The notes under the pieces: generated by a model
Told to the model about the DNA's origin: nothing
Databases searched by the model: none
What the model saw: the letters and a program-made list of their open reading frames with translations, nothing else
Shown here: positions 37,487 to 47,688 of the stretch, piece after piece
How positions within the stretch are numbered: the stretch's first letter is position 1
Layout: every line of letters starts with the position of its first letter
Source of the DNA: Komagataella phaffii GS115
Lineage: Eukaryota; Ascomycota; Pichiomycetes; Pichiales; Pichiaceae
NCBI RefSeq assembly: GCF_000027005.1
Contig: NC_012965.1
Span: 917,001 to 981,000 of the forward strand
Reading direction: 5' to 3'
DNA length: 64,000 nt
Program-made: the position numbers and the translations under genes

Positions 37487-38488
37487 GAAACCAGCTTATA
37501 GGAGAGAACTTCCAGGTAAATCTAGAGTGCAGATTAATTGTGATGGGAGGAAATTATTTGGCTCTAGATGTTCGATTACTCGATATCTTACATAATCAAC
37601 ACTGATTAAATTTAACTATATGATGGTGCAACCAAGCAAGAAGGAAGAAGAATACCAAGATCAAGCAGGCCGATAAAACTATTCTTCGTGAATGAACATG
37701 ATTAAGAGACATTAGACTGAAGAAAATGGAACAAAGCGACACGAAGGATCAGTAAGCTGCGGTCTGCTAGTGCTTTATAATATTTGGCCCAAGAATAAGT
37801 CCAAAGTGATATGAATGCTTGAGTGTCTAACAACTCCGTTGGAATGCTGATTAAGTCATACAGCCTCACTCAGTGGTTTCAAAGTCTCAACGAACGCTAA
37901 GATTAAGTGGAAGATGCTGTCACCTGTGACTAGACATCAAAACATGAAAAGCATTTATGCCATTCAACAAAAGACTCAATTATCTTTCGCAGAATACGAG
38001 CCACACGCTCATAGGTTTACGCTAGAAACAAAATCAAACTCAGATAGGAACTGTTTGTAAGAGGGAAGAAAGGCGACGATGGACGACCACCATCATTTCC
38101 GACTCAGTCACCTATCGAATTCAAGCGGGAAAATGCAAAATTAACAGTTATTAAAAAGGGCTGAACTGATGCTGATGAGCGAAGGATTCTTAAGACGTTG
38201 GACCTAATCATAATAGCTCTACTGTCCTCTTCCTGTTTTTTATCTGGATAGAAGTTGTAACAAATGCTTACATTCATCCTTTTTGCCCAGCAAGCTCCAT
38301 CAAAGTGATACCGAATCCACTTCTGGTGTTTGAATCTTAACCAAAATTATTGTGATCGGAATAACTTTACTGTTGCTCGTCAACCCCTTGGCATTCTTGA
38401 AAGTACTTGATAATCTTTAAATGATGACATAATCAGCATCCCAGTTCTCCTCGATTCACTTTCCATTCCTTCTCCACAGTTGATCAAG
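37487..38488. promoter_or_regulatory. 1.0 kb divergent intergenic region
   Basis: The region separates the zinc-cluster factor from the CoA-binding-fold gene. It holds no recognisable gene. A CCCCT stress-type word occurs near 38384. I see no tRNA, snoRNA boxes in convincing arrangement, or repeats. Confidence 0.45.
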
Positions 38489-38899
38489 ATGGCATTTTTT
38501 GGTAATAGAACATACTTGGTAGTTGGAGCTTCTAAGAATCCAGAAAAGTATGGCTATAAAGTTCTTAAATGGTACTTGGACCGAAATTTGAATGTCGTTC
38601 CAATAAACCCCACAACCCCAGAGGTATTGGGTGCCAAAACAAAAAGTTCAATCTTGGAGGCGCTTGCAAATGGCCATGAATATTCCTTGTCCGTAATCAC
38701 GCCACCAGACGTATCTTACAACTCATTGAAAGAGGTGCTTGAGTCAGTGAAAGGAGATTTGGTAAAATCTATTTGGTTCCAGCCAAACTCTTATGACGAA
38801 AAGTTGATTTCGTATCTGAACAAGAAAGGGTTCTATAAGAACAAGGGTAACTTGATTTATAATGATTGTATATTGGTTTCAGGAGATTCTAAAATATGA
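38489..38899 (+). CDS. Small CoA-binding-domain protein (136 aa)
   Basis: From the ATG at 38489 the protein is a single CoA_binding_2 Rossmann domain like bacterial YccU and the N-terminal part of succinyl-CoA synthetase alpha. It shows VGASKNPEKYGYKVLKWYL near residue 12, NVVPINPTTPEVLG, and SVITPPDVSYNSLKEVLE. The family has no firmly known reaction. The position of the glycine-rich loop and the PP after the fourth strand support the fold assignment. The frame starts earlier at 38480 only by a TTG codon. The stop is 6 bases from that of the convergent ATG101-like gene. Confidence 0.82.
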   Translation: MAFFGNRTYLVVGASKNPEKYGYKVLKWYLDRNLNVVPINPTTPEVLGAKTKSSILEALANGHEYSLSVITPPDVSYNSLKEVLESVKGDLVKSIWFQPNSYDEKLISYLNKKGFYKNKGNLIYNDCILVSGDSKI

Positions 38900-38905
38900 C
38901 CTGAT

Positions 38906-39580
38906 TTATTCCTCCTGAGCATCTTTTTCTGTAATGTACTCCATACTGCTTCCAATGGATGAGTCTTTTTTCACCAAGTAGGCGATTTTGAACGGGAATG
39001 GTGCTATCGCCACCGATCTAATCGTTGGAATATGTGACTTGTTAATATCTGTAATATCTAGTATCTGAAACATACTTTCCAAGAAACTGTTGGCATAATC
39101 TTTTCCTGATGAAATATACAGTGTCAAGTTCCACGTTTCCCAACAGTCTTGGAAGGATCCTCTCTGTATATCATCATTGACTATACCAGTGATATCTTCA
39201 CTAGATTCTTTCGTCTCGTTAGTCCAGAATTTGAGTAGGGTGTTTTTACTATCCCTTTTGGAGAACTTTTCGAAGAAGGACAGTCTAAAGGATCCTAGTT
39301 CGGTTTCATCTTCTAACGACTGGTTATCATTATCGTCATCGTGATCATTCTGGCTAAGGGTTTTGCTTTCCATGATATCCCTTTTGAACTGACTGATCTT
39401 AGAGTCTATTAGTGTTTGTAGTATAGGCAGCTCCACCTTTGGATAAGTTATCCCCAAAAATGTGGACTGGGAGGGAGAGATTGTTCCAAACAATCTTTGA
39501 AACAAAATTGTCCATAGAAGTGCTTCAATATGATCTGAGACTATGTCCAATGATGTATGTATGTTCAGGTTAAAGTCCAT
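38906..39580 (-). CDS. ATG101: ATG101-like autophagy protein (HORMA fold)
   Basis: The 224-residue length is that of Atg101 (human 218). Shared landmarks are an N-terminal strand followed by DHIEALLWTILFQRLFGTISPS (compare the family's helix and HR.xG motif), the SFFEKFSKR segment near 105, DCWETWNLTLYI near 145, and a C-terminal PFPFKIAYLV near 200. Atg101 pairs with Atg13 through HORMA domains in the Atg1/ULK initiation complex of most eukaryotes, but is absent from S. cerevisiae, which uses Atg29-Atg31. An Asp-rich insert (about 75-95) lies between conserved parts. The call comes from remembered family similarity and needs a profile search. Confidence 0.68.
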   Translation of the reverse strand: MDFNLNIHTSLDIVSDHIEALLWTILFQRLFGTISPSQSTFLGITYPKVELPILQTLIDSKISQFKRDIMESKTLSQNDHDDDNDNQSLEDETELGSFRLSFFEKFSKRDSKNTLLKFWTNETKESSEDITGIVNDDIQRGSFQDCWETWNLTLYISSGKDYANSFLESMFQILDITDINKSHIPTIRSVAIAPFPFKIAYLVKKDSSIGSSMEYITEKDAQEE

Positions 39581-40063
39581 CTTGGGTGGTACTGGTCTAA
39601 AAAAGAATAGTCCAGCGATAAGAAGTGTACATAAGGGTAGGCAGATCGTTAGAAATACGCTAGAAGGAAGAAAAAAATGCGGCGCACAAGGGCAAGAGAA
39701 ATAAGTATTTGTACAAAGAAAACTGGAAGGGCAAGTGATAACGAGTCTACTTCAGTTAGTGATTTCTACCTACACAGAAAGTTTCCTGTTGATTTGGTTG
39801 CCATGTCTCCAGCTTTTATCAATGGCCCTTCCTCAAGTGCGTTCTTCTACGAGACCTATAGTTCCGCACCGCCAGGTGATTACATAAGTATTTTCTCATC
39901 CTAATTCACTGCATCTAATGGCCATTAACGTCAACTTTGATCGAGATTGTATAATTTGATTTTATACCGCTCAGGGTGTAAACTGTCCTTGCGCTCATAG
40001 CTAGGAAGAAAAAAAGCCCCTATTTTAACAACCCGTCATAACTGACTCTCAGGGCATACAGAT
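39581..40063. promoter_or_regulatory. Divergent promoter, ATG101-like / deubiquitinase
   Basis: About 480 bases between two divergent genes. A 75-codon frame at 39677-39904 has an ATG but no family resemblance. A CCCCT word near 40017 is a possible stress element. I see no other structure. Confidence 0.4.
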
Positions 40064-42738
40064 ATGAATCCCGACCCAGAGAATGAATCCCCTACGCAAG
40101 AGCTAGTAAGTACCGTCCATTCGTATCCGATGAATCAACATATTACTAACAGCCAAAGCTTACGCCCAAGTTCTGGAGAGATTGCGTTTTTATCATAACT
40201 AAGCATTCCAAGTCCATTTGGAGAGAACACAAGAATTTAATGTTGCATAACTCCTTTCAAAGGAATATGACAAAAATGATCTCACGCAATAATGAGGCAA
40301 GGGGAGTCCACTCGGATATCTGCCAGGATGAAATTACATTTTTGGCTCTACTACCTTTTATCGGAAAGGACTTACAGAAAGGTTTAGTCATGCATCAATT
40401 TTTCAAGTTATGTGAGCAAAATAAATTGGTTACTACCAGCATGTTCTACAAAGACGATAATGAGAAACCTATCAAACTGATTGGCATGGATAATTGGAAG
40501 AATGTTTTATGTTATATTGACGCACTTCTGTTTGCCATGTTTGCAAGGATGGACGATTATGATCAGTATTTATTGTACAATCAATGGGAACATTTAGATA
40601 AAGATATCCCCAAAAAGACCCTTCTTAAGTTAAAGATGAACTTAAGATTGATTATAAGTTTGTTGAGAAGTGGGCAACTTGTCAGCAAAGAAATTATGCA
40701 GCTATTATGCCACAATTTATCCGATCTTGGGTTCCGAGAGGCGTTGTCGTCTCAACAAAATGATACAGCCTTCATGTTTGCATTCTTAGCCGAAGTTTTA
40801 CAGATTCCATTGTTGACTTTAAGGATTGATATTATTCATAAAGGCCGCTTTGATATTAAAGACGATCTGAAATTTATTCAAGAAAGATGTATCTTTTTGT
40901 CTGTGAGTCAGCCAGACCCTGATAATGAATCAAATACAGTAACATTGGACGACTGTTTGAGTGATTACTTCAATAGTAATATCAAAGTCAAAAGACATTT
41001 ACAAAGACGAAAAACTTTAGTGAGATCTCAATCAATGGGAGCAGGTGAAAATTTCTCAAACTCAAGAGGTATCCCACCTCCAAAGGATTTCGAAGATGGT
41101 AACATATCGGAATATGAAGATGAAATTAGTGAGTTCGTACAGAGAGGAGTACTAAAACGTACTTTTACTGATGCCATAATTCAAGAGGTTACCCATATGG
41201 AGCCAACATTGTCAAGAGACGAATCTATTGTCAGCTCGTCTTCTCAGGTATCACCAAAAGGGCAGTTCTCGTCTAACACCATGCTTTCCAATTCTTCCAT
41301 CGATAATTTTGTTAGAAATGTACAGGAGCGTGCAAACACTCAATCTACCTACCCAAGACAACGATCATCTACACTCTCTACAGCTCGTCCGAGAGACGGA
41401 AGTGTTTCCAACTTTTCTGCAAGGGAATCCTCCTTTTCCGAAGAAGTGTCTTTACCTGCGTGGATGTTCCTGCAATTACTTCCATTTCACACTGAGCCTA
41501 GTTTTGATTTCAAAAAGAAGCCTTTTCTTCCGTTGAAGGGAACCAAGCATAGCCCATATAATTTTGACATTAACCGAAAGCTGCCACTGGTGCCGATATG
41601 TTTGAAACGTTACATGGAAGTGAACGGCAAGACCCAGAAAAACAAAACAAAAATAATCATTCCTACTGTGATTTCTTCACCCTATTTTATTTCGGAGGAT
41701 GATACTACCGTGAAATATAATCTAGATTCCTTCAACCCGCACAAGAACTTCAAACTTGTTCTTCAAAGCTGCGTATGTCATAGGGGTTCTTCGATAAATT
41801 CCGGCCATTATGTTTCACTGGTAAGAAAATATCCATACATACCTGGAAGAGAAGACTCCGCTATTTGGGAACTTTTCAATGATACTCAGAAAGGGGAAGA
41901 TAAGACAGTTGAAATATCGTTTCAAAAAGCCGTCGAGAAAGAGGAACCATATCTTCTCTTTTATCGAATGGAGAAGTCAACCTCTCAGGAAGATTTGCAA
42001 AATAGTGCGGAGTCTAACAAGGTTCCTGAACAACCCTTTCCAAATGCAAACTCATTAGATGTGATTTTCCCGGAAGGATCCAAAGTTAAGTTTTGGAATG
42101 TCGATTCTAATACAGAAACCTCTACAAGAAAGCATTCAATAGTAAGCGACTACACAGCCTCAAGCGTTGAGAAGGATGCAATTACTTTGCCAACTAAACA
42201 AAAGAATTTTGAAAAAGTGAACAGTTCAAATGACGGAGAACAACGGCGACTTGGCAACGTGAAAGCCAAATCGAAGTCTCAAAGTGATTCAGGTGACTCA
42301 CTTTTGAGAACAGCCGAAAAAAGGGAAAGTACCTCCTCAACATTTGTTTCCAATAAAAAGATCACCAATCAACTTTTAAATATGGATGTTGAAAAACAGT
42401 TCACTTGGTATGATAAATATGGTTATGTTGAGGCAGTAAAGCCGCCAATCAGCGTCACTGTATTATCCAGGGGAAATTCTGTACAATCTGAGAGGGATAT
42501 GCTATCAGTGAAGAAGACCCAGTCAGGAACTGATTCGTTGCTAGCGTTGGTAAAAGAAAAAGATCAACTCAACCTGACTGATGGTGTATCTGTCCGAAGT
42601 GAACCCAATCCATCTGCTAAATTGCACAATCCATTGAGAATCACCAAATCAGAGCAACCCGGCAACAAGAACGAACCCAAGAAAGGCCATAAACGAAAAT
42701 TATTCGTATCTAGAAAAAAGGATTGTGTTATTATGTAA
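40064..42738 (+). CDS. Ubiquitin-specific protease with C-terminal CAAX motif (two exons)
   Basis: Exon 1 (40064-40105, MNPDPENESPTQEL) is joined across a short intron to exon 2, which begins at 40171 and reads FWRDCVFIITKHSK before the ATG at 40240. The protein is about 869 residues. The Cys box is NWKNVLCYIDALLFAMF, with the likely nucleophile at codon 40510-40512 (residue about 128), and the His box is SSINSGHYVSLVRK near residue 560, with WELFNDT after it. The Cys box departs from the usual GNTCYMN and recalls CYLD. A long Ser-rich C-terminus ends in CVIM, a farnesylation-type CAAX box, so membrane attachment is likely. No S. cerevisiae USP that I recall has this ending. Confidence 0.78.
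40106..40170 (+). other. Intron in the deubiquitinase gene
   Basis: The donor GTAAGT is at 40106-40111 and a perfect branch site TACTAAC at 40144-40150. The acceptor CAAG ending at 40170 lies 21 bases past the branch adenosine and restores the exon-2 frame. AAAG ending at 40158 is also in frame but only 9 bases past the branch, so less likely; it would add four residues (LTPK). Length 65 bases, typical for a yeast intron near the gene's 5' end. Confidence 0.82.
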
Positions 42739-42752
42739 TGATTCAATGAACA

Positions 42753-45482
42753 TTAACTATTGCCTGCCGAATTGCCCGGATTCTCTGAAATTTTTTGAAG
42801 ATAGTCTTGTTCCAGTTCTTGAGTCCATGCATCCACAAATTCTAATCCTACACCAAAGTCATTATTAGAGAACCAGTTGAATACTGTTTCGGAAGGGTTC
42901 ATCATTTGTGAAAAGTTATCATCATAAGTATTCTCCTGCGAAGGAGAATTTATGGGCTCTGTCAAGTTGTAGTGATGATCTTTCTGTTTCGATGATCTCT
43001 CGCTTGCATATGGAGACAAGCCATTGGCAGGGCTATCAAGGCCACTCTGTCTAACTTTCTCAGCATCCTTATACGCGTTTTGAATTTCTGCCTCATAGTC
43101 TATCACTTTACCATTGTTTTTATTGCGGGCTTTCATTTGGGTGCAAAGGTACATGAGAATAGTACTATAACGTGTACAGAGATGTAACTCATCCGGTGAT
43201 GCTTCTCTCAAGGAAATAGCAGCTCTTTGAATGACAGCAATAATCTCATCCAGTGGAATAACAGAAAACATTGCACTTTGGTAGTTGCTACTAGTGTCAT
43301 CTGTCTTGCTTCCATTGAAAGAATTGACTGCATCGTGCAAAATGTTACTAGGGTTGAACTCTCTAGGAGCAATGGGAACTGGGGAAGTTAAGGTTAAATA
43401 GCATTTCACCACGAAAGCTACGGCACGAACAATCCTGGTTAGCCATCTAACCGGCATAAACCTTAGGATTCGTAACTTATGGGTTCGGTGTGTAACTGAT
43501 AGCATTTCTTTGGCAGCATTAAAAGCCATTTCAACGTACTTTGAGGATTTAGCTATGTCATCAAGTTTCATCTGCTTTTGTTTCCTTGATGATATACTAG
43601 ACTTCGAGATTTCAGGAGACAATGCCAAAGAAAAAATGTATAACTTTGCATAGTAATAATCAAAAATCAGAGACTCTCTATCCAGCAAAATGGCTAATTC
43701 GGCATAAAATTCTGGAGACTGATTCAAGAACTGTTTTCTTGGGTTATTGTGGGCCAGATAGGAAGGACTAGAAGGTACTAATAATCTGTGATACCTTCGG
43801 TACCAACTCTCCAAGAGAGGGGACAGAATATCCAATAATGCTAGATTTTGATGCTTATCCAGACCACTAAACTTGGGGTCTTTTCCGTATAGCGACTCGT
43901 AACAAATGGACGTAATCTGCAACAACTCTAGCTTAGCCATCTGCATCTTTGTAAACTTTAAATGGTTGGTGACGGGCTGTGAATTAGGCCTATCATCATC
44001 AGGGTTTACCATATTTCTTTTCTGTTTTTCCTTGATTACAACTAGGTCCAATGGTTCATTTTCGAAAGAAGGATCTTGACTGTCGTGATCCAAAATATCA
44101 ATTTCATGCAGCGAGCTAGTCAGCATTGATCTTCTGTTTATGTTCATAGCTGTGTTTATTTCGGCAATATGGGTAGCCAGGAAGACACCCGAATCATGCT
44201 CTACAAAACCCATGTCCTGGGCCAAACGAACACTAGATCCTATCAACATCCATGCCATTCTATCGCTACGCCGCATCGCATCAAGTCCAGTAACACTTCC
44301 ACCTTCTTCTGCAGCAAGGACAACCTCTTTTAGAGGGGCAAGCTCTCCGGTATCAGAATTTGCATAATCAGACCAGCGCCAATGTATAGCCCTTGGGTTC
44401 CATTCCGTAAAAAGTAAGAAGGCGAACACAGTGCCTATAGAACGAGTCGATGCCTCTGCCCAAACTGTTTGTGAAATAAGCCTCTGGCAATATACCCACA
44501 GTTGCTCATGAACTTGAATATTATTTGACGATGAAGCATCATCGTTTTCGTCTAATTTGTGATACCGCGCACTTATGGTTAAGATAGCACATAAAAGAAT
44601 AGGATATCCTGCCAAACAATCGGCGCTATGCATTTCAGAAGGTATATGAGGAAAAAATGGGTGCATAGTGTTAAAAAATAAACTGATCAGGCGGCGAGCT
44701 TGGGTCTCTGTCAAGACTTTTGTTGGGCCAATGTAGTCTATGTCTGCTAATGTACTTGAAGGCTTAGGTCTAACGCTAGACGAACTCTCTAATGGTGGCA
44801 TTGTGTGTCTTTCATCAGCGGACTGGTTCGAAGTTGATTCGCCCCGGGTCCCGTGCATATCCTGTTGTAAATTTTGAGTCTGTGAAAACGACGTTTCCAG
44901 CTGCTGATGACGTTTTAAGGCGTCGATGTGATCTCTTTCATCAGCACGAGCGATCTCCCCAGCGGCAGAGGCTAGAAAAACCATTGTACCTTGAGAAGTT
45001 TTGAAATCCAAGTTATTTAATTCAGAGGTGGAGGAGCTGTTGGAATCGTCTTTCAACTTTCTATTATGGGTTACCGATGGCACAGTTAAACGTTGAGACA
45101 TGGGTGGTGGATGATTCTCATAGTGATTTCTTTCTGAGTTGTTAAGTAGATTGTTAATGTTGGAGGGAGGAGGAAAAACTGGACCAGGGTGTCCGAGATT
45201 GCTTGATGTATATTTGTGAGATTCTGATGCTTCTTGAGAGGTCCTTCTAGACTTTTCATGAGGATACAGTTCTTGGTTGTATTCCTGGTCTTGATTTTCA
45301 ACCACAGATCGTCTCTTTCTGTTTCTTGATTCCGGAAAGACACACTCTTTCTTCTCTCTACGACATTTCGCACAAGGAGGTTCGTTCTGATTGTCTAGCG
45401 GGCCAAGATCGCATTTGACTTTCCGTATCTTGCAGTTAAGACAAGCCTTGTAGCTTCGGCGAAACTTGTAGGTGCCAGGCAT
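42753..45482 (-). CDS. Zn2Cys6 transcription factor, possibly Aro80-like
   Basis: From the ATG at 45482 (909 aa) the cluster is at the N-terminus: C14-x2-C17-x6-C24-x12-C37-x2-C40-x6-C47, in RRSYKACLNCKIRKVKCDLGP with a long PLDNQNEPPC loop. A Ser/Asn/His-rich region leads to a fungal regulatory domain beginning near 265 (ARRLISLFFNTMHPFFPHIPSE). The long loop and this segment resemble yeast Aro80, the activator of aromatic amino-acid catabolism, but other fungal factors share them, so no symbol is given. The frame continues to 45500 only by TTG. Its stop lies 14 bases from that of the convergent deubiquitinase. Confidence 0.82.
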   Translation of the reverse strand: MPGTYKFRRSYKACLNCKIRKVKCDLGPLDNQNEPPCAKCRREKKECVFPESRNRKRRSVVENQDQEYNQELYPHEKSRRTSQEASESHKYTSSNLGHPGPVFPPPSNINNLLNNSERNHYENHPPPMSQRLTVPSVTHNRKLKDDSNSSSTSELNNLDFKTSQGTMVFLASAAGEIARADERDHIDALKRHQQLETSFSQTQNLQQDMHGTRGESTSNQSADERHTMPPLESSSSVRPKPSSTLADIDYIGPTKVLTETQARRLISLFFNTMHPFFPHIPSEMHSADCLAGYPILLCAILTISARYHKLDENDDASSSNNIQVHEQLWVYCQRLISQTVWAEASTRSIGTVFAFLLFTEWNPRAIHWRWSDYANSDTGELAPLKEVVLAAEEGGSVTGLDAMRRSDRMAWMLIGSSVRLAQDMGFVEHDSGVFLATHIAEINTAMNINRRSMLTSSLHEIDILDHDSQDPSFENEPLDLVVIKEKQKRNMVNPDDDRPNSQPVTNHLKFTKMQMAKLELLQITSICYESLYGKDPKFSGLDKHQNLALLDILSPLLESWYRRYHRLLVPSSPSYLAHNNPRKQFLNQSPEFYAELAILLDRESLIFDYYYAKLYIFSLALSPEISKSSISSRKQKQMKLDDIAKSSKYVEMAFNAAKEMLSVTHRTHKLRILRFMPVRWLTRIVRAVAFVVKCYLTLTSPVPIAPREFNPSNILHDAVNSFNGSKTDDTSSNYQSAMFSVIPLDEIIAVIQRAAISLREASPDELHLCTRYSTILMYLCTQMKARNKNNGKVIDYEAEIQNAYKDAEKVRQSGLDSPANGLSPYASERSSKQKDHHYNLTEPINSPSQENTYDDNFSQMMNPSETVFNWFSNNDFGVGLEFVDAWTQELEQDYLQKISENPGNSAGNS

Positions 45483-45740
45483 TGAGTTTTGAAAGCACAA
45501 AGGATTGATAACAGAAGGGTTCTAATCAATATCCGCGAATTACCGTTAGAACGGCTAGACTTGAGGTTGATTTACTAGAGATACGTTAAGAAAGCAACAA
45601 AGATAGTCTTGAATGGAGATCCTGTTTCCCAGTTATTTGGGTCCCCCTATTGTAGTTTGAATGGGTAGTTCGTGAAATAAGTCTATTTACAAGAAAAATA
45701 TCTATGAACACTGCTGAATTGTATGTACAGGTGATGAGAA

Positions 45741-47078
45741 TCAATACATTCCTAGTAGTCCAACGGAAGCATGGTTGTTGGAACGGTTCATCTCGCATAT
45801 AAACGAATGAAGCCGGAATCTCAAAGTGCTGAAATCGATGAGTTCATAATGAGATTTTTGTTCTTCAGACTGAGGATCATTATTTGGGTTCAATTCCTTG
45901 GAGAAATCAACGAGTCCTCTGTCTATGCAGGATCGTAGTATTTCCAGATTTGTCATTTTCCATACGCCTCCATCTCTAACGATTAAATAGTTATCAACGT
46001 TTAACGACTTCAGCTTTCGTAACAGGGCTTGACGCAGGTATGATTCTGGGTACAACACGGTGGGGATTAAGGAACTCTTCGTCTTCAAAACGCTGCTGAG
46101 GACAAACAATTCCTTGCAAGAAATATTGTAGGGGGTTTTCTTAAACAATTCAGATTTGGGTGCATTCTGTCTCAGCTCTAGAAGTTCTTTTTGGCTTTTG
46201 CTTTGTTGGTAAAAGAATCTATGGTTCAATTGAGGTAATTCACATGTTGAGGGAACTATCTCGGGGAAGATGTAGCATAGACCGATGGTGAGTTCTTCCA
46301 ATAGGAGAAACAATACTGCAAATAGAGGGAGTTTGATAAAGTCGGCCCGGGTCCGCAGAACTCTTTGCAAAGTAGATCGTGAAAGTTCAATCTTGGGAAA
46401 CAAATCTTGGGTGCCACCTTTGTTCAAAACCCTTCTCTGTTCACTAGCATTTCTTACATTCCTTTCACAATTAATGACAGTATGAAGCTCGTCAATGACG
46501 CTATTCAAATTTTTGACTTTTAGTTTTGCATTTTCATTTTTTGGGTCTACCATGTAATAACTGCCGTAAAATTCTTTTCTATTAAGACGGTAGTTTTTCC
46601 ACACATTCATAACACCTAATTTGAAGAACTTCATAAACATTACAGCAAACTTCACATATTGTTTCATTTTCGTTACTGTGCTTTTTGGGTCCACGTTGGG
46701 GTTCTCTATCAGATACGTTTCAAACGCCTGATTTTTCGTTTTTATCATCCTCAACTCAGGCAGTGAAGAAGTATTGTTCAACCGATCTTCGTCCTGGAAT
46801 TCAGAATTTCCGTAATGCTTCATTTCCTCGCGTAAACAATGGCTGTAATAATCGACCTTTTCACTTGAGTTTTCAATCTCTGAGGTAAATGAGTCAATTT
46901 TCAGTGGCTGGTACAACGACTTGTATTCAAATTTAGATGTTCTCAGATCTTTCAAGTTTTCATCCTCCTTAAAGATAGGCGAGTAGGCATTCCAAACAGA
47001 TCCGTTCGTAGAGAATCGCCTTAGAAACATCTTCGATATCGGGCCTATCTTTGAATGAGTTATTGAGGATCTAATCAT
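45741..47078 (-). CDS. LETM1-like mitochondrial inner-membrane protein
   Basis: The 445-residue protein has a basic, Ser-rich N-terminus (MFLRRFSTNGS from M17, ATG at 47030) suited to mitochondrial import; the first ATG is 47078. The key segment is RTRADFIKLPLFAVLFLLLE then IGLCYIFPEIVPST (about 247-280), which parallels the LETM1 membrane segment and its LFPNMLPST motif. LETM1 proteins bind mitochondrial ribosomes and affect potassium/proton exchange. Yeast Mdm38 and Ylh47 are the known members; this protein is more divergent and shorter, and lacks an obvious EF-hand region. I would call it LETM1-domain-like without a gene name. Confidence 0.65.
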   Translation of the reverse strand: MIRSSITHSKIGPISKMFLRRFSTNGSVWNAYSPIFKEDENLKDLRTSKFEYKSLYQPLKIDSFTSEIENSSEKVDYYSHCLREEMKHYGNSEFQDEDRLNNTSSLPELRMIKTKNQAFETYLIENPNVDPKSTVTKMKQYVKFAVMFMKFFKLGVMNVWKNYRLNRKEFYGSYYMVDPKNENAKLKVKNLNSVIDELHTVINCERNVRNASEQRRVLNKGGTQDLFPKIELSRSTLQRVLRTRADFIKLPLFAVLFLLLEELTIGLCYIFPEIVPSTCELPQLNHRFFYQQSKSQKELLELRQNAPKSELFKKTPYNISCKELFVLSSVLKTKSSLIPTVLYPESYLRQALLRKLKSLNVDNYLIVRDGGVWKMTNLEILRSCIDRGLVDFSKELNPNNDPQSEEQKSHYELIDFSTLRFRLHSFICEMNRSNNHASVGLLGMY

Positions 47079-47688
47079 GAGCCGTTTAGGGTCAGTGGTA
47101 TTGTTAGATAATCATTCTAGTAGCACCGCCTATCGCAAGGAATTGGGATGTCTTCGCGAAGGCTCCCCGATACTGTTTTTTTCTCCCTTTGAGAGTGCTC
47201 CCTGGCTCTTCTCATCCAGCCGCAAAAAGAAACGAGAAAAGAAACACTCCCTTACCCTCTCGCGGTTCTCCTCCTCACTGTTCTTCCCCGTGCGCCATCC
47301 CCCATTTTAAAATGTGACAAACTCCATTCGGACCATACACGACCCGAGCTCACTGCTCATGTCCAGCCATTTAATTACCTCTATCAGATAAATAAATTAG
47401 CTTCTTGAATCAGAACACATTTTTCCACTAATCTTCTTCCTGTGAACTAAACCGCTTTTAAGCTTTCCAACGTATCCAGTTTGGTATACCTGCCTACTAT
47501 CGTTTGTCGTTTCCGCTTAACTACGAGTCTCTTCTTGAATTCCATTTTTAGATTCGGTAGGAGGAAATCCAGTCAACAATACAAAAAGTTGTCAAAGAAC
47601 CACCATCACTCGCTTCTGTTGTTTCGTCACTCGCTGTACCCTAAGAACACACATAAGGTCTTCTTTGATCACTTTCACTTAACCTCAA
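47079..47688. promoter_or_regulatory. 610-base divergent region, LETM1-like / low-complexity protein
   Basis: The right half is pyrimidine-rich with many CTTC and TTTC words, as in long 5' leaders of well-expressed yeast genes. AT-rich GATAAATAAATTAG near 47387-47400 may act as a TATA region. Several short ATG frames occur before 47689, but none looks coding. Confidence 0.4.

Noticed and set aside
38160..38260. Box C/D snoRNA hint (CTGATGA word near 38172)
   Set aside because: No box D with terminal stem is found at a suitable distance.
39677..39904. 75-codon ATG frame between the ATG101-like and deubiquitinase genes
   Set aside because: It lies in a divergent promoter, has no motif or membrane segment, and its composition looks random. 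No splice sites join it to a neighbour.
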